Of a stretch of 9,744 nt of DNA, positions 1-8,000 are shown piece after piece (position 1 is the stretch's first letter; each line of letters opens with the position of its first letter). The position numbers and the translations under genes are program-made. Source of the stretch: JBEKCP01 sp050014815 (GTDB lineage: Bacteria; Planctomycetota; Planctomycetia; Pirellulales; Thermoguttaceae); contig JBEKCP010000175.1 in NCBI GenBank assembly GCA_050014815.1, forward strand, positions 1-9,744, read 5' to 3'. The notes under the pieces were generated by a model that saw nothing but the letters and a program-made list of their open reading frames with translations, had not been told where the DNA came from and ran no database searches.

Positions 1-152
1 TTCGGAGCCGCTTGCCCCGGCCCGGCGCTTGCCGCGATTGCGGCCGCGAGGCTCGCCATCGTCAGAAGCGAGAGTTGCCACCGGCGCTCGTTGCAGGTTA
101 CTCTAGTCATGGGTGCCTCGTCAGCGTTGATGGAAGGAAGGGGGGAAACGAC
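1..152. other. Unassigned left edge upstream of apbE
   Basis: No gene is supported here. The apbE frame is open back to the window edge, with a possible TTG start at 12. The encoded stretch is Arg/Cys/Pro-rich (contains CRDCGRE), unlike an ApbE N-terminus, so I treat it as non-coding or the end of something upstream. The other two forward frames close at 104-106 (TAG) and 178-180 (TGA). Either could be the tail of a preceding gene, but neither tail looks like a recognisable protein. Confidence 0.4.
132..145 (+). promoter_or_regulatory. Purine-rich ribosome binding site of apbE
   Basis: GGAAGGAAGGGGGG lies 7 nt before the GTG at 153. It is the only Shine-Dalgarno-like tract in front of an in-frame start codon in this region and it decides the start. 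It also places a hydrophobic signal-like segment at the very N-terminus of the product. Confidence 0.55.
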
Positions 153-1178
153 GTGGGATTCTGGATTGCGGTGTGGTTGACTTGCGGAGCGGCCCCGGGC
201 GCGGCGGCTTCGGGGGAGCCGGCGGCGGCCCGGTTCGAGTTCCAGCAGCTCGAAATGGCCGTGCCAATGAGAATTGTATTATATGCTCCCGATTCCGCAA
301 TCGCAACGAGGGCCGCCCGGGAGGCATTTGCCCGAGTCCACGCACTGAATGCCATCATGAGCGACTACGACGACCAGAGCGAATTGCGGCGGCTGTGCCT
401 CACGGCGGGGAGCGGTCGCCCGCAGGCCGTGAGCGACGACCTGTGGAAGGTCCTGGTCCATGCCCAGGCCGTCTCCGCGCAATCGGAAGGGGCGCTGGAC
501 GTGACGGTCGGGCCGGTGGTCCGGCTCTGGCGCCGTGCCCGACGCCAGAGGGAACTGCCCCCCCCAGATGCCATCGCCGCCGCCCGGGCCCTGGTCGGCT
601 ATCAACTCCTCCGCCTCGATCCCAAACGGCAGACCGTCGAGCTCTTGAAGCCGGACATGCGCCTGGACCTGGGAGGAATCGCCAAGGGCTATGCCATGGA
701 CGAGGCCTACGCCGTGCTGCGGCGGCTGGGGATCACCCGGGCGCTGGTCGAGGCGGGCGGCGACATGCGGCTCGGCGATCCCCCGCCGGAAAGAACCGGC
801 TGGCACATCGCGGTGATGCCCCTGGACGATCCCCACGGCCGCCCCGAAAGTTACCTGGTGCTGAGCCGCGTAGCCGTATCCACCTCGGGCGACGCGATGC
901 AGTTCGTCGAGATCGGCGGCCGCCGGTATTCGCACATCGTCGATCCCAGGACGGGGGCCGCACTGACAGACCACGGTCGCGTGATGGTCGTGGCCCCCAA
1001 CGGGCTCACCTCCGACGCCCTGACGAAGGTCCTGAGCGTGTTGGGCCCGGAGAAAGGCCTGAAGATAATCGAGGACACCCCCCAAACAGCGGCCCAACTC
1101 GTCCGTGCCCCCAACGGCGTAGCCCAGCGGTACCAGTCGAGCCGCTGGAAGGACCTGCCCATGGTGAAGGTGCCGTAG
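153..1178 (+). CDS. apbE: FAD:protein FMN transferase (ApbE family)
   Basis: ApbE uses FAD and Mg2+ to attach FMN covalently to Thr/Ser of extracytoplasmic flavoproteins (NqrB/C, RnfD/G and FMN-bind domain proteins). With the GTG start the product has 341 residues, normal for the family. Motifs in order: MSDYDDQSEL (about 69-78), ALDVTVGP (114-121), LDLGGIAKGYAMD (171-183, flavin-binding Gly-rich segment), EAGGD (200-204), STSGD (243-247), YSHIVDPRTG (259-268), and SDALTK (287-292, with the Asp/Thr region used for metal binding). All key residues are present, so it should be active. Residues 1-23 (GFWIAVWLTCGAAPGAAA) are hydrophobic and Ala/Gly-rich, fitting export, but they lack N-terminal basic residues; the Cys is not in a canonical lipobox. 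No acceptor flavoprotein is encoded nearby. The family is certain; the start is likely; a TTG at 12 is the alternative. Confidence 0.95.
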   Translation: MGFWIAVWLTCGAAPGAAASGEPAAARFEFQQLEMAVPMRIVLYAPDSAIATRAAREAFARVHALNAIMSDYDDQSELRRLCLTAGSGRPQAVSDDLWKVLVHAQAVSAQSEGALDVTVGPVVRLWRRARRQRELPPPDAIAAARALVGYQLLRLDPKRQTVELLKPDMRLDLGGIAKGYAMDEAYAVLRRLGITRALVEAGGDMRLGDPPPERTGWHIAVMPLDDPHGRPESYLVLSRVAVSTSGDAMQFVEIGGRRYSHIVDPRTGAALTDHGRVMVVAPNGLTSDALTKVLSVLGPEKGLKIIEDTPQTAAQLVRAPNGVAQRYQSSRWKDLPMVKVP

Positions 1179-1204
1179 TGACGGGCGAGGAGCGCTACAC
1201 TGGC

Positions 1205-1284
1205 CGTTTAGCGGGCGGGCCGGGTACCCTTTGGGTGCGCCGTGCGGCGTGAATGTCACGGCGGGCAAGCCCGCCCGCTAAACG
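1205..1284. repeat. Composite inverted repeat (family B), 16-bp perfect arms
   Basis: CGTTTAGCGGGCGGGC at 1205-1220 is the exact reverse complement of 1269-1284. The 48-nt interior holds smaller hairpins: CGCCG-TG-CGGCG (1238-1249), GTGA-ATG-TCAC (1249-1259), and GCGGGC-AA-GCCCGC (1261-1274), which competes with the outer arm. It lies 27 nt after the apbE stop. There is no T-tract after it, so it is not a classical intrinsic terminator, although the folded RNA could protect the apbE 3' end. The modular build and the extra copy of its right end at 1411-1425 point to a dispersed genomic repeat. Confidence 0.8.
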
Positions 1285-1285
1285 T

Positions 1286-1313
1286 TTGCGCGTGTCAGAA
1301 TGACCTATATATA
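1286..1313 (+). promoter_or_regulatory. Possible promoter for the giant-protein operon
   Basis: TTGCGC (1286-1291) and TATATA (1308-1313) are 16 nt apart and resemble -35 and -10 boxes. The AT-rich patch is exceptional in its surroundings. If used, the leader would be about 150 nt long and include the GTTAC repeat. The -35 match is weak, so this is tentative. Confidence 0.3.
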
Positions 1314-1349
1314 TCTGGGATGCTGGCAATTTCCCGCGCCGGGGCGTAT

Positions 1350-1365
1350 GTTACAAACTTGTTAC
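1350..1365. promoter_or_regulatory. GTTAC direct repeat with 11-nt period
   Basis: GTTAC occurs at 1350-1354 and 1361-1365, one helical turn apart (GTTACAAACTTGTTAC). Same-face direct repeats of this kind are a common layout for dimeric regulator sites or for ECF-type -35 regions. No regulator is identifiable in the window, so the role is speculative. Confidence 0.2.
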
Positions 1366-1410
1366 CCGGCCGTTTCGTACCCGGGATTACAATGGCGATA
1401 TGGCTTTTCT

Positions 1411-1425
1411 CGCCCGCTAAACGTT
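1411..1425. repeat. Second copy of the family B right end
   Basis: CGCCCGCTAAACGTT at 1411-1425 repeats 1272-1286 exactly (15 nt), 139 nt downstream and in the same orientation. The other half of the palindrome is absent, so this is a solo end or a truncated copy. Confidence 0.7.
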
Positions 1426-1458
1426 CTCAACCCGGCAGTTCGCCCCTCAATCGACTGC

Positions 1459-1464
1459 GAGGAA
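1459..1464 (+). promoter_or_regulatory. Ribosome binding site of the first giant gene
   Basis: GAGGAA ends 5 nt before the ATG at 1470. It fixes the start there rather than at the upstream in-frame codons (from 1242), and it puts the signal peptide at the N-terminus. Confidence 0.75.
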
Positions 1465-1469
1465 CCCTT

Positions 1470-4400
1470 ATGACCGCTACGATCCGCTCCTTCGTACCCT
1501 TGGTCCTTCTTGCTGGAATCATTTTGGGCGTGCGGCCGGTGGCCGCGGCGGAGAACGAAAAGGCCGCCCCGGCCCCTCCGGACGCCAAGACCGACGCCGC
1601 CGACCGCTCGCTCCGGGAGCAGGACATCTACATCCCTTACGAGAAGCTCCGCCAGGTCTTCGAGAAGCACGGCCGCGGGGTGTTCCTGCCGTACGAGGAG
1701 TTCGACGTCCTGTGGCGGGCTGCCCAAGACAAGACCCGGCCGGCCGCCGAGCCCCATCCGCCCGTCGGGGCCGTCATCACGGAGATCGAGAACGAGGCGA
1801 CCGTTTCGGGCGACATCGTTCAGGTCAAGGCGCAGATCAAGATCGACCTCTTGACCGAGGGCTGGCACGAGGTCCCGCTGCGGCTGGCCGATGCGTCGAT
1901 CATCCGCGCCACTGTTAAGGGCGACCCGGAGGGTGCCCCGGCGCGGATCCTCGGAGGAAACCCCATGGCCGGTCGCCCGGTACTCACGGAGAATCGCCTC
2001 CTGGTCGAGAAGAAGGGCAAACAGCCCGAGTCGATCGAGCTCGACCTGGAGTATGCCAAGGCGATTACGCGGTCGCCGGGCCAGAACAGCGTATCGATCG
2101 AGACGCCGCGGGCCCCGGTGAGCCGCTGGCGGGTGCGGATCCCCCAGGCCGGCGTGAAAGTCAACCTCCAACCGCTGCTGGCGGCAACGGAAGAGCCGGC
2201 GGCAAATGCGAAGCCGCAAGCGGACGAGACCGTCATCCTGGCCTTCTTAGGGGCCTCGCCTACCGTCCGCATCGAGTGGACGCCCAAGGCCGAAGGGGCC
2301 ACCGGCCTCAGCGCCCTGGCCAGCGTCCAGGCCGAGCAGCAAGTCTGGGTCCAGGAGGGCGTCGTCCGAGTGCGAAGCAATCTCGCTTACACGATCAGCC
2401 GGGCCGAGTTGGGCCAACTGGCCGTCGAAGTGCCCGGCGACTACAAGGTCGTCAACGTCTTCGACCCCAATGTCCGCCGGTGGTCGGTCGAAGCCGGCGG
2501 AGCCGGTTCGGCCGCTCAGCGGATCACGGTCCAATTGTTCGAGCCCGCCAAGGCGTCCCAGCAAGTGACGGTCGAGCTGGAGAAGATCGGCGGAAAGAAC
2601 TTGCAGGACAAGGGCCCGCAGGGCAACCTGACGGTGCCGGTCGTCAAGGCCCTGGGCGTCGGCCGCCAGCAGGGATTCGTCGTCGTGCAGGTGGGCTCGG
2701 GGTTGCGGGCCGAGGCGGTCCGCTCCACCGGCCTCTTGCAGGTCGATGCCGGCGAGCTGCCCCGGTCGCTGGCCTCTGGGGCACCCTCTGGGTCATGGGC
2801 GTTCGCCTATCGCTACGCCGCCGTGCCCTTCGAGCTCGAACTGGGCCTGGAGGAGGTCCAGCCGCAAATCACGGTCGATTCGCTGGTCGAGGCGCGACTG
2901 GAGGCCAACCGGCTCACGATCGACCTGACGGCCGTCTACACGATCGAGCGTGCCGGCGTCTTCCGCCTCGAATTGGATCGGCCCGAGGGCTTCGAGGTCC
3001 GCCAGGTCCGCGGCCGGGAGATTCCCGGCGCCGCGGGCACCACGCAAAGCGTGGTCGCGGTGATCGTCCAGTCGCATCACCTGGAGGGCGAGAAGCAGGA
3101 CCGGCTCGTGGTGAACCTCGCGCGGAAGGCCACCGGACGGGTGGCGCTGGCCATCGAGTTCCAGAAGGACCTTGCGGAGCCGAAGCTGTTGGTGCCCTCG
3201 GGGCAGGCCGACATTCCGCTCGGGCTGCCGCAGGTACGCGCCGGCACGGTCGATCGCGCCTCCGGCCGGCTGGTGATCTATGCCCCCGAAAGCCTCCGCG
3301 TCAATGCGCCGAAGGCCGAGGGGCTCCGGGCCGTCTCGCTCGCCGAGGCCCTGGAGGGGATGCCGTGGGCCCAGCAGAATAAACGTCCGGCCTCCGGCGA
3401 CGCCCGGGCGGACTTGAAGCCCGCGTTGCCCTTCACCTTCACCCAGGAGCCCGTCGTGCTGCGGCTGGCCGCCGGACGCAGGGAACCCATTGCAACCGTC
3501 CGCCAACTCCTGGTGGCCCGGATCGAGGACGGCCGGATCAGGTATCAATCTACCGTGTACTACTCGATCCTCTACAGCGGCGTGAAGTCGCTCAGGATCG
3601 ACGTCCCGGCCGACGCGGCCGCCTCGCTGCACAACACCAGCGGCATGCAGGACAAGCGGCTCGATCCGCAACCGGCCGACGTACGCCAAGGCATGGTCGC
3701 CTGGAGCCTCAGCGGCGCGAGCGAGCTCCTGGGCGAAGGCAAGATCGAGCTGGTCTGGGAGAAGGACTTCGGCAACCTCGACGTGGGCAAGAGCATCGAC
3801 CTGGTGGTCCAGCCCCTGGTCCCCCGCGGCGTCAACACCGCCTGGGGACAAGTCGTCCTGGCCAAGGCGGAAACGCTCGACGTACACGAAACGGGTGAAA
3901 CGGAGGGCCTCCAGCCCATCGACCCCCAGCACAACCTGATGACCGAGGTCCCGGACGGCGTCCGGGCATTCCAGTTTGCCCCCGGCTTCATCGGCTCGCT
4001 GCCCATCACGGTCACCCGCTACGCCCTGGAGGAAATGAAGCGGACGAGCATCGACCGGGCGGTGGTGCGGATGGTCTTGACGCCGGGCGAGCAAGTGACG
4101 GCGGTCCAGGCCCTCTACCGGATCCGCAGCGCGCGGCAGCGCCTGGCGATGGCCTTGCCCGAGAAGGCCGAATTCGACGCCGACCCGGCCCACCTCAACG
4201 GCCAGTCGATCACGCTGGAGAAGGACGAGAAGACCGCCCGGTTCTTCGTGCCGCTGCCCACGGCCGCCGCCGACGAGCACGTGCTGCTGGAACTCCGCTA
4301 TACCGTGCCCGGCGGCAGACCGCTGGAGCTGCCCCGGTTCCTCGATGAGCCGGCCGTGCAAGAGGTCTACCTGTGTGTCTTCATTCCCGAGACGCAGGCA

Positions 4401-5012
4401 CTGCTGGGCACGAGCGGCCCCTGGAATGAGGAGTTCCAGTGGATCTGCCCAGACATGAAGTGGCTCCCGTACAACAGGATCGACGACAGTAAACTCGTTC
4501 CCCTGGTCCGCGAGGGGGTGAAGGACGCCGGCGCCTCGGCCGACTCCTTCCACACCGACGGCACGCAGTACGTCTTCTCGACGCTGCGGCCGCCACCCGA
4601 GGGCACGCTGGTGGTCCGCACGATGGACCGCCGCGGATTGGCCGGGCTGGTCTTCGCCGTGGTGCTGCTGGCCGGGCTGGTCCTTGTGCCGGCCGCCTGG
4701 ACCCGGCGGGTGCTGGCCGTCGGCGGGCTGATCGTTCTCCTGGTGCTGTCCGGCGTTTTCCTGCCGACCCTGGCCCGCCAGGTCTTCGGCGGCGCTTTCT
4801 GGTCCGCCACGGTCATCGTCCTGGTGGTCTGGCTGGTCGTCTTTCTCTTCCGGTTGCGTCGGACCATGGCAAAGATCCGCGAGGCGATGACCCTCGCTTA
4901 TGATCGAGCCATGCGGCGCCGCGCCGCGGCGACCGCCGCCAAGCGCACTGCCGAGCCCGCTCCCCCGGCCGCCGGATCGGCCCCAAGCGAAGGAGGCCCC
5001 GGCAATGCGTAA
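1470..5012 (+). CDS. Giant exported membrane-anchored protein, function unknown
   Basis: The product has 1180 residues and I recognise no named family. Residues 1-26 are a clear signal peptide (MTATIRS, then a VPLVLLAGIILGV core, then an AxA site near VAAA). Residues 53-84 form a short conserved motif (IYIPYEKL ... VFLPYEEFDVLW) that recurs twice in the next gene. Residues ~100-1050 are rich in alternating hydrophobic residues (repeated V-x-L-x-V strings), as in serial beta-sandwich domains, with no visible catalytic motif. Three membrane helices follow (about 1056-1076, 1081-1098, 1110-1127), then a basic cytoplasmic tail (RRTMAKIREAM, RAMRRR) and a Pro/Ala-rich end. Predicted topology: large N-terminal part outside, tail inside. 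The gene overlaps the next one by 8 nt, so the two are probably translationally coupled and form one membrane complex or a paralogous pair. A structural, binding or envelope role is possible but inferred only from topology. Confidence 0.9.
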   Translation: MTATIRSFVPLVLLAGIILGVRPVAAAENEKAAPAPPDAKTDAADRSLREQDIYIPYEKLRQVFEKHGRGVFLPYEEFDVLWRAAQDKTRPAAEPHPPVGAVITEIENEATVSGDIVQVKAQIKIDLLTEGWHEVPLRLADASIIRATVKGDPEGAPARILGGNPMAGRPVLTENRLLVEKKGKQPESIELDLEYAKAITRSPGQNSVSIETPRAPVSRWRVRIPQAGVKVNLQPLLAATEEPAANAKPQADETVILAFLGASPTVRIEWTPKAEGATGLSALASVQAEQQVWVQEGVVRVRSNLAYTISRAELGQLAVEVPGDYKVVNVFDPNVRRWSVEAGGAGSAAQRITVQLFEPAKASQQVTVELEKIGGKNLQDKGPQGNLTVPVVKALGVGRQQGFVVVQVGSGLRAEAVRSTGLLQVDAGELPRSLASGAPSGSWAFAYRYAAVPFELELGLEEVQPQITVDSLVEARLEANRLTIDLTAVYTIERAGVFRLELDRPEGFEVRQVRGREIPGAAGTTQSVVAVIVQSHHLEGEKQDRLVVNLARKATGRVALAIEFQKDLAEPKLLVPSGQADIPLGLPQVRAGTVDRASGRLVIYAPESLRVNAPKAEGLRAVSLAEALEGMPWAQQNKRPASGDARADLKPALPFTFTQEPVVLRLAAGRREPIATVRQLLVARIEDGRIRYQSTVYYSILYSGVKSLRIDVPADAAASLHNTSGMQDKRLDPQPADVRQGMVAWSLSGASELLGEGKIELVWEKDFGNLDVGKSIDLVVQPLVPRGVNTAWGQVVLAKAETLDVHETGETEGLQPIDPQHNLMTEVPDGVRAFQFAPGFIGSLPITVTRYALEEMKRTSIDRAVVRMVLTPGEQVTAVQALYRIRSARQRLAMALPEKAEFDADPAHLNGQSITLEKDEKTARFFVPLPTAAADEHVLLELRYTVPGGRPLELPRFLDEPAVQEVYLCVFIPETQALLGTSGPWNEEFQWICPDMKWLPYNRIDDSKLVPLVREGVKDAGASADSFHTDGTQYVFSTLRPPPEGTLVVRTMDRRGLAGLVFAVVLLAGLVLVPAAWTRRVLAVGGLIVLLVLSGVFLPTLARQVFGGAFWSATVIVLVVWLVVFLFRLRRTMAKIREAMTLAYDRAMRRRAAATAAKRTAEPAPPAAGSAPSEGGPGNA
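2780..2793. repeat. Possible fragment related to the family B interior
   Basis: GGCACCCTCTGGGT matches GGTACCCTTTGGGT of the family B interior (1223-1236) at 12 of 14 bases. It is read as part of ASGAPSGSW in a Gly/Ser-rich spot of the first giant protein. It is short enough to be chance, and is listed only because other repeats of this window sit inside coding sequence. Confidence 0.25.
4991..4996 (+). promoter_or_regulatory. Strong ribosome binding site of the second giant gene
   Basis: AGGAGG, a perfect Shine-Dalgarno core, ends 8 nt before the ATG at 5005 and lies inside the last codons of the preceding gene. It fixes the start although the signal-like segment begins only at residue ~52. 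No other in-frame ATG, GTG or TTG occurs before that segment. Confidence 0.85.
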
Positions 5013-8000
5013 CATATTTCGACACCGTGGCCAAAAACGGGAATCACGAAAGCCCGAAAGGACGAAAGCCCGAAAAACAGGGGGAATCCATCGAACGCAT
5101 TCGGATCGCTTCCCGGATTTCTTTCGGGTTTTCGGCCTTTCGGGATTTCGTGATTCCTTAGTCTCGATATTTCTCATTCTTCTCACCTTTCTCCCCCTTC
5201 ACACCTTTCCCTTTCTTCTCGCCGAGCCGCCCGAAAAGACCCGGGAGATACTCGTCCCCTTCTCCGACTTGAACGTCATCCTGGAGAACCAGCCGCGGCG
5301 GGTCCTCCTGTCGCGGGAGGAGTACGAATCGTTGGTGAAGAAGGCGAAGAAGACGCCCGAGACCCACGCGCCGCGGGCGGCCATTCTGGTCGCGGCCGAT
5401 TACGCGATCACGACCGACGCCCAGCAGGCCCGCTACTCCGGCACGCTGGACATCGACGTGCTGGAAGAGGGCCTGCACGCCCTGCCCCTGGATATTGGCG
5501 GCGTTGGACTCTCGTCGGCCCGGCTCGATGACCACGACGCCCCGATCGGCAGGGGACCACAGGGCCCGCTGAGCCTCCTGGTCGAGGGCGTCGGGCGGCA
5601 TCGCCTGGCCCTGGAGATGGTCGGCCCGCTGGAGACCACTTCCGCCCAGCAGGTCTTGAGCTTCCGCTTGCCGCAAGCGGCCGCCGGCCGGCTCCGGCTG
5701 GTGGTGCCGGGCGACGTCGAGATAAAGAGCGGGGCGGCCGTCGCCAAGCGGACCGTGGACCAGGCCGCCCGCGCGACCCGCTTCGAGCTCCTGCCCCGCA
5801 CCGGCGACACCACGATCCTCATGTCGCTCAACAGCCATTTGCAGCGCCGCGGGCAGGTTGTGGCCGCCCGCGCCGTCCTGGTGGACGAAGTCACCGCGGC
5901 CTACGAGCGGCTGCACGCCAGCGTGACGCTGGCGGTCCTGCACCGGGCGGTCGATTCCTTCCAGTTCATCGTGCCCGACGGGTTCGAAATGACCGAAATC
6001 ACCTCCCCGTTGCTCTCCCGGTGGGATGTGGCGGACGAGGCGGGCCGCAAGGTCGCCACGGTCCGGCTCCGCGAGCAGACCACCGAGCCGGTGGTCTTGA
6101 GCATCGCGGCGATCCGCGCGCCGGCCCGGCTGGAGGACTGGCAATTCCCGCGGCTGGAAATGCTCGACGTGGTCTCGCAGGTGACGATCATCGGCCTGGT
6201 GGCCCAGGAACATTTCAAGGCCGAGTCGCTCGTGCCGGGCGACCTGATTCCAATCGACGCCTCGGTGATTCTGCGGGCGATACCGGCGACGCTCCTGCGG
6301 CCGGACCCGGGCGCGGCGCCGGTCCGGGCGGTGGCGGCCTATTACGCCCCGCAGGCCCGCTACACGCTCACGGCCCGGTTCGTGCGGCCCGAGCCCGAAA
6401 TGGCCGTGACGGCCGGCGTGCTCCTGGTGCTGGCGGAGAAGGGTTGCGAGGTCCAGGGCGGCCTCACGCTGCTCCCCGAGACGGAAAAACGCTTCAGTCT
6501 GGACCTCTCCGTCCCCGCCGGTTGGAAAGTCGCCTCCGTCACCGGGCCGGATGAGAAGCCGCTGGCAATGGAGTATTACGGACCCGCCGACGGGCCGGGC
6601 CGGGTCCGCGCAAGGCTCCCGCAGGGGATCGAGCCGGGCAAGACGTGCCAGGTCCGCTTCCGCGCGGTCTCGTCGCCCAAGGGCTGGGTCGGCGACTGGA
6701 AATCCCGCGAGATCGAGATGCCCGTCTTCGCCGTGGCCGGGGCGTCGCGGGACGAGGGGGCGGCCGCCGTAGTGGTCCAGGACGACTTGCAGGTGCGGCC
6801 GGAGCGGCTCGACCGCCTGGTCCCCCTCACCGAGCCCGAGAAGGCCCGATTCGGCCTGGCCGGCGTTCCTACGAACCTGGCCTATCGCTACGAGAAGCCC
6901 GGCTACGCCGCCACGCTGGTGGTCGAGCGGACCCGGCCGCGGATCACCGCCCACACGCTCTCGTTCTTCCATGTCAAGCCGGAAGGGCTCTCGGCCCATT
7001 ACGAACTGATCTACCGGGTGGACGACGCCAAGACGCAGCGGCTTGCATTCCTCTTGCCCGCCTCCACGCCCGAGGTCCTCAAGAAGCTCAGCGGCCTGGA
7101 CGGTGTTACGGTGGAGGAATTCACCAGCCAACCGGCCGACAAGGGGCGGCGGTGGAACATCGTTCTGGCCGAGCCCCGCCGCGGCAAAATCCACCTGGCC
7201 GTGGAGTTCGACCAGTCTCTCCCCTCTCCCTCCGGGAGAGGGGCAGGGGGTGAGGGCGCAGGGGACAGGGGTGAAAGCCCCCGGACTGCGTCCGGGGGAT
7301 CAGGGCACGAGGGTGGGAAAAGTGAGAAGAGCGAGAACGGCATAAAGGGCTTCCCGCTGCCGGTCGTCCGGGCCGACGACGTGGTCTACCAGTCGGGCAA
7401 TGTGGCCATCGAGGGCAGCCCGGAGTTCGACGTCGAGGTCACGACCGAGGCCCGCCGGGCCGACGTGGGCCAATTGGCCGTGGCCGAGTATCAGCCGGGC
7501 CGGCGTTTGCTGGGCGCCTATGCCTTCGTGGGCCCGCCGCCCGACGTGGCCATCGACGTGCTGCGGCATCCGGCCTACCCGCTGGTGCCGGCGATCATCG
7601 AGAAGGCCGAGTTGCTCTCGATCCTCTCCTCCGACGGGACGAGCCAGACGCAGGCCGACTTCCGACTCCGCACGAAGGCCCTGTACCTGGAGATCGAGTT
7701 ACCCGACGGGGCGGAAATCTGGACGGTCGAGTTGGACAACGCGCCGCTGAAACCGCAGCGGGAAGGGGGCAGCCTGTTGGTCGGTCTGCCCGCCGCCCCC
7801 ACCGAGGCCGCCCGCACCCTGCAACTGGTCTACGCCCAGGGGTCAGGCGGGGCCAGGGGTCAGGGATCAGGGGACAGTGGTGAAAGCCCCCGGACTGCGT
7901 CCGGGGGGTCAGGGGACGCCATCATCTCCCCTCTCCCTCCGGGAGAGGGGCCCGCAAGCGGGTACCCCGGCGTGAGTGCCGCTGCCCTGGGCCTGGCCGG

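Larger units (their letters stand above)
1179..1469. other. Intergenic region with repeats and probable promoter
   Basis: This 291-nt gap separates apbE from the first giant gene. It contains the composite inverted repeat at 1205-1284, an AT-rich TATATATAT patch at 1306-1314 that stands out in this GC-rich sequence, a GTTAC direct repeat (1350-1365), a second copy of the repeat end (1411-1425), and the ribosome binding site of the next gene. The frame of the downstream gene is open back to 1242, but the encoded peptide has no sensible features and I regard it as non-coding. Confidence 0.7.

Noticed and set aside
12..152. N-terminal extension of ApbE from the TTG at 12
   Set aside because: It would place 47 Arg/Cys-rich residues before the hydrophobic export segment, and the TTG has no ribosome binding site. 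The GTG at 153 has one.
279..1268. Minus-strand open frame opposite apbE
   Set aside because: ApbE motifs on the plus strand are unmistakable, and the antisense product has no recognisable feature.
1205..1284. Intrinsic terminator of apbE
   Set aside because: The stem is strong, but the loop is long and no T-tract follows; it is better described as a repeat element.
1388..1393. TACAAT as a -10 box upstream of the first giant gene
   Set aside because: The only TTG-type -35 candidate (TTGTTA, 1359-1364) is 23 nt away, too far for a normal promoter.
1242..1469. Upstream extension of the first giant gene
   Set aside because: It would translate through the family B hairpins, has no ribosome binding site, and would bury the signal peptide at residue 77.
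3013..3029. Hairpin GCCGGGA-GAT-TCCCGGC in the first giant gene
   Set aside because: There is no second copy in the window, and the stretch encodes ordinary residues (GREIPG) without length excess; probably chance in GC-rich coding DNA.
2276..3382. Plus-strand 368-codon frame overlapping the first giant gene
   Set aside because: It is an out-of-frame Arg/Gly/Pro-rich translation of the real gene, with no start signal.
2793..5186. Minus-strand open frame of 797 codons opposite the first giant gene
   Set aside because: It is a GC3-driven shadow: its codon pattern mirrors the plus-strand gene, the product is His/Asp/Arg-rich without any motif, and it has no ribosome binding site. The plus-strand gene has a signal peptide, membrane helices and coupling.
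5158..7194. Minus-strand open frame of 678 codons opposite the second giant gene
   Set aside because: Same reason: the product is a compositional shadow (Arg/Gly/Asp/His-rich), and the opposite strand carries a paralogue-supported gene.
7219..7972. CRISPR array made of the repeated palindromes
   Set aside because: Only two or three copies per family, irregular spacing, no uniform spacers, an inverted copy elsewhere, and no cas gene.
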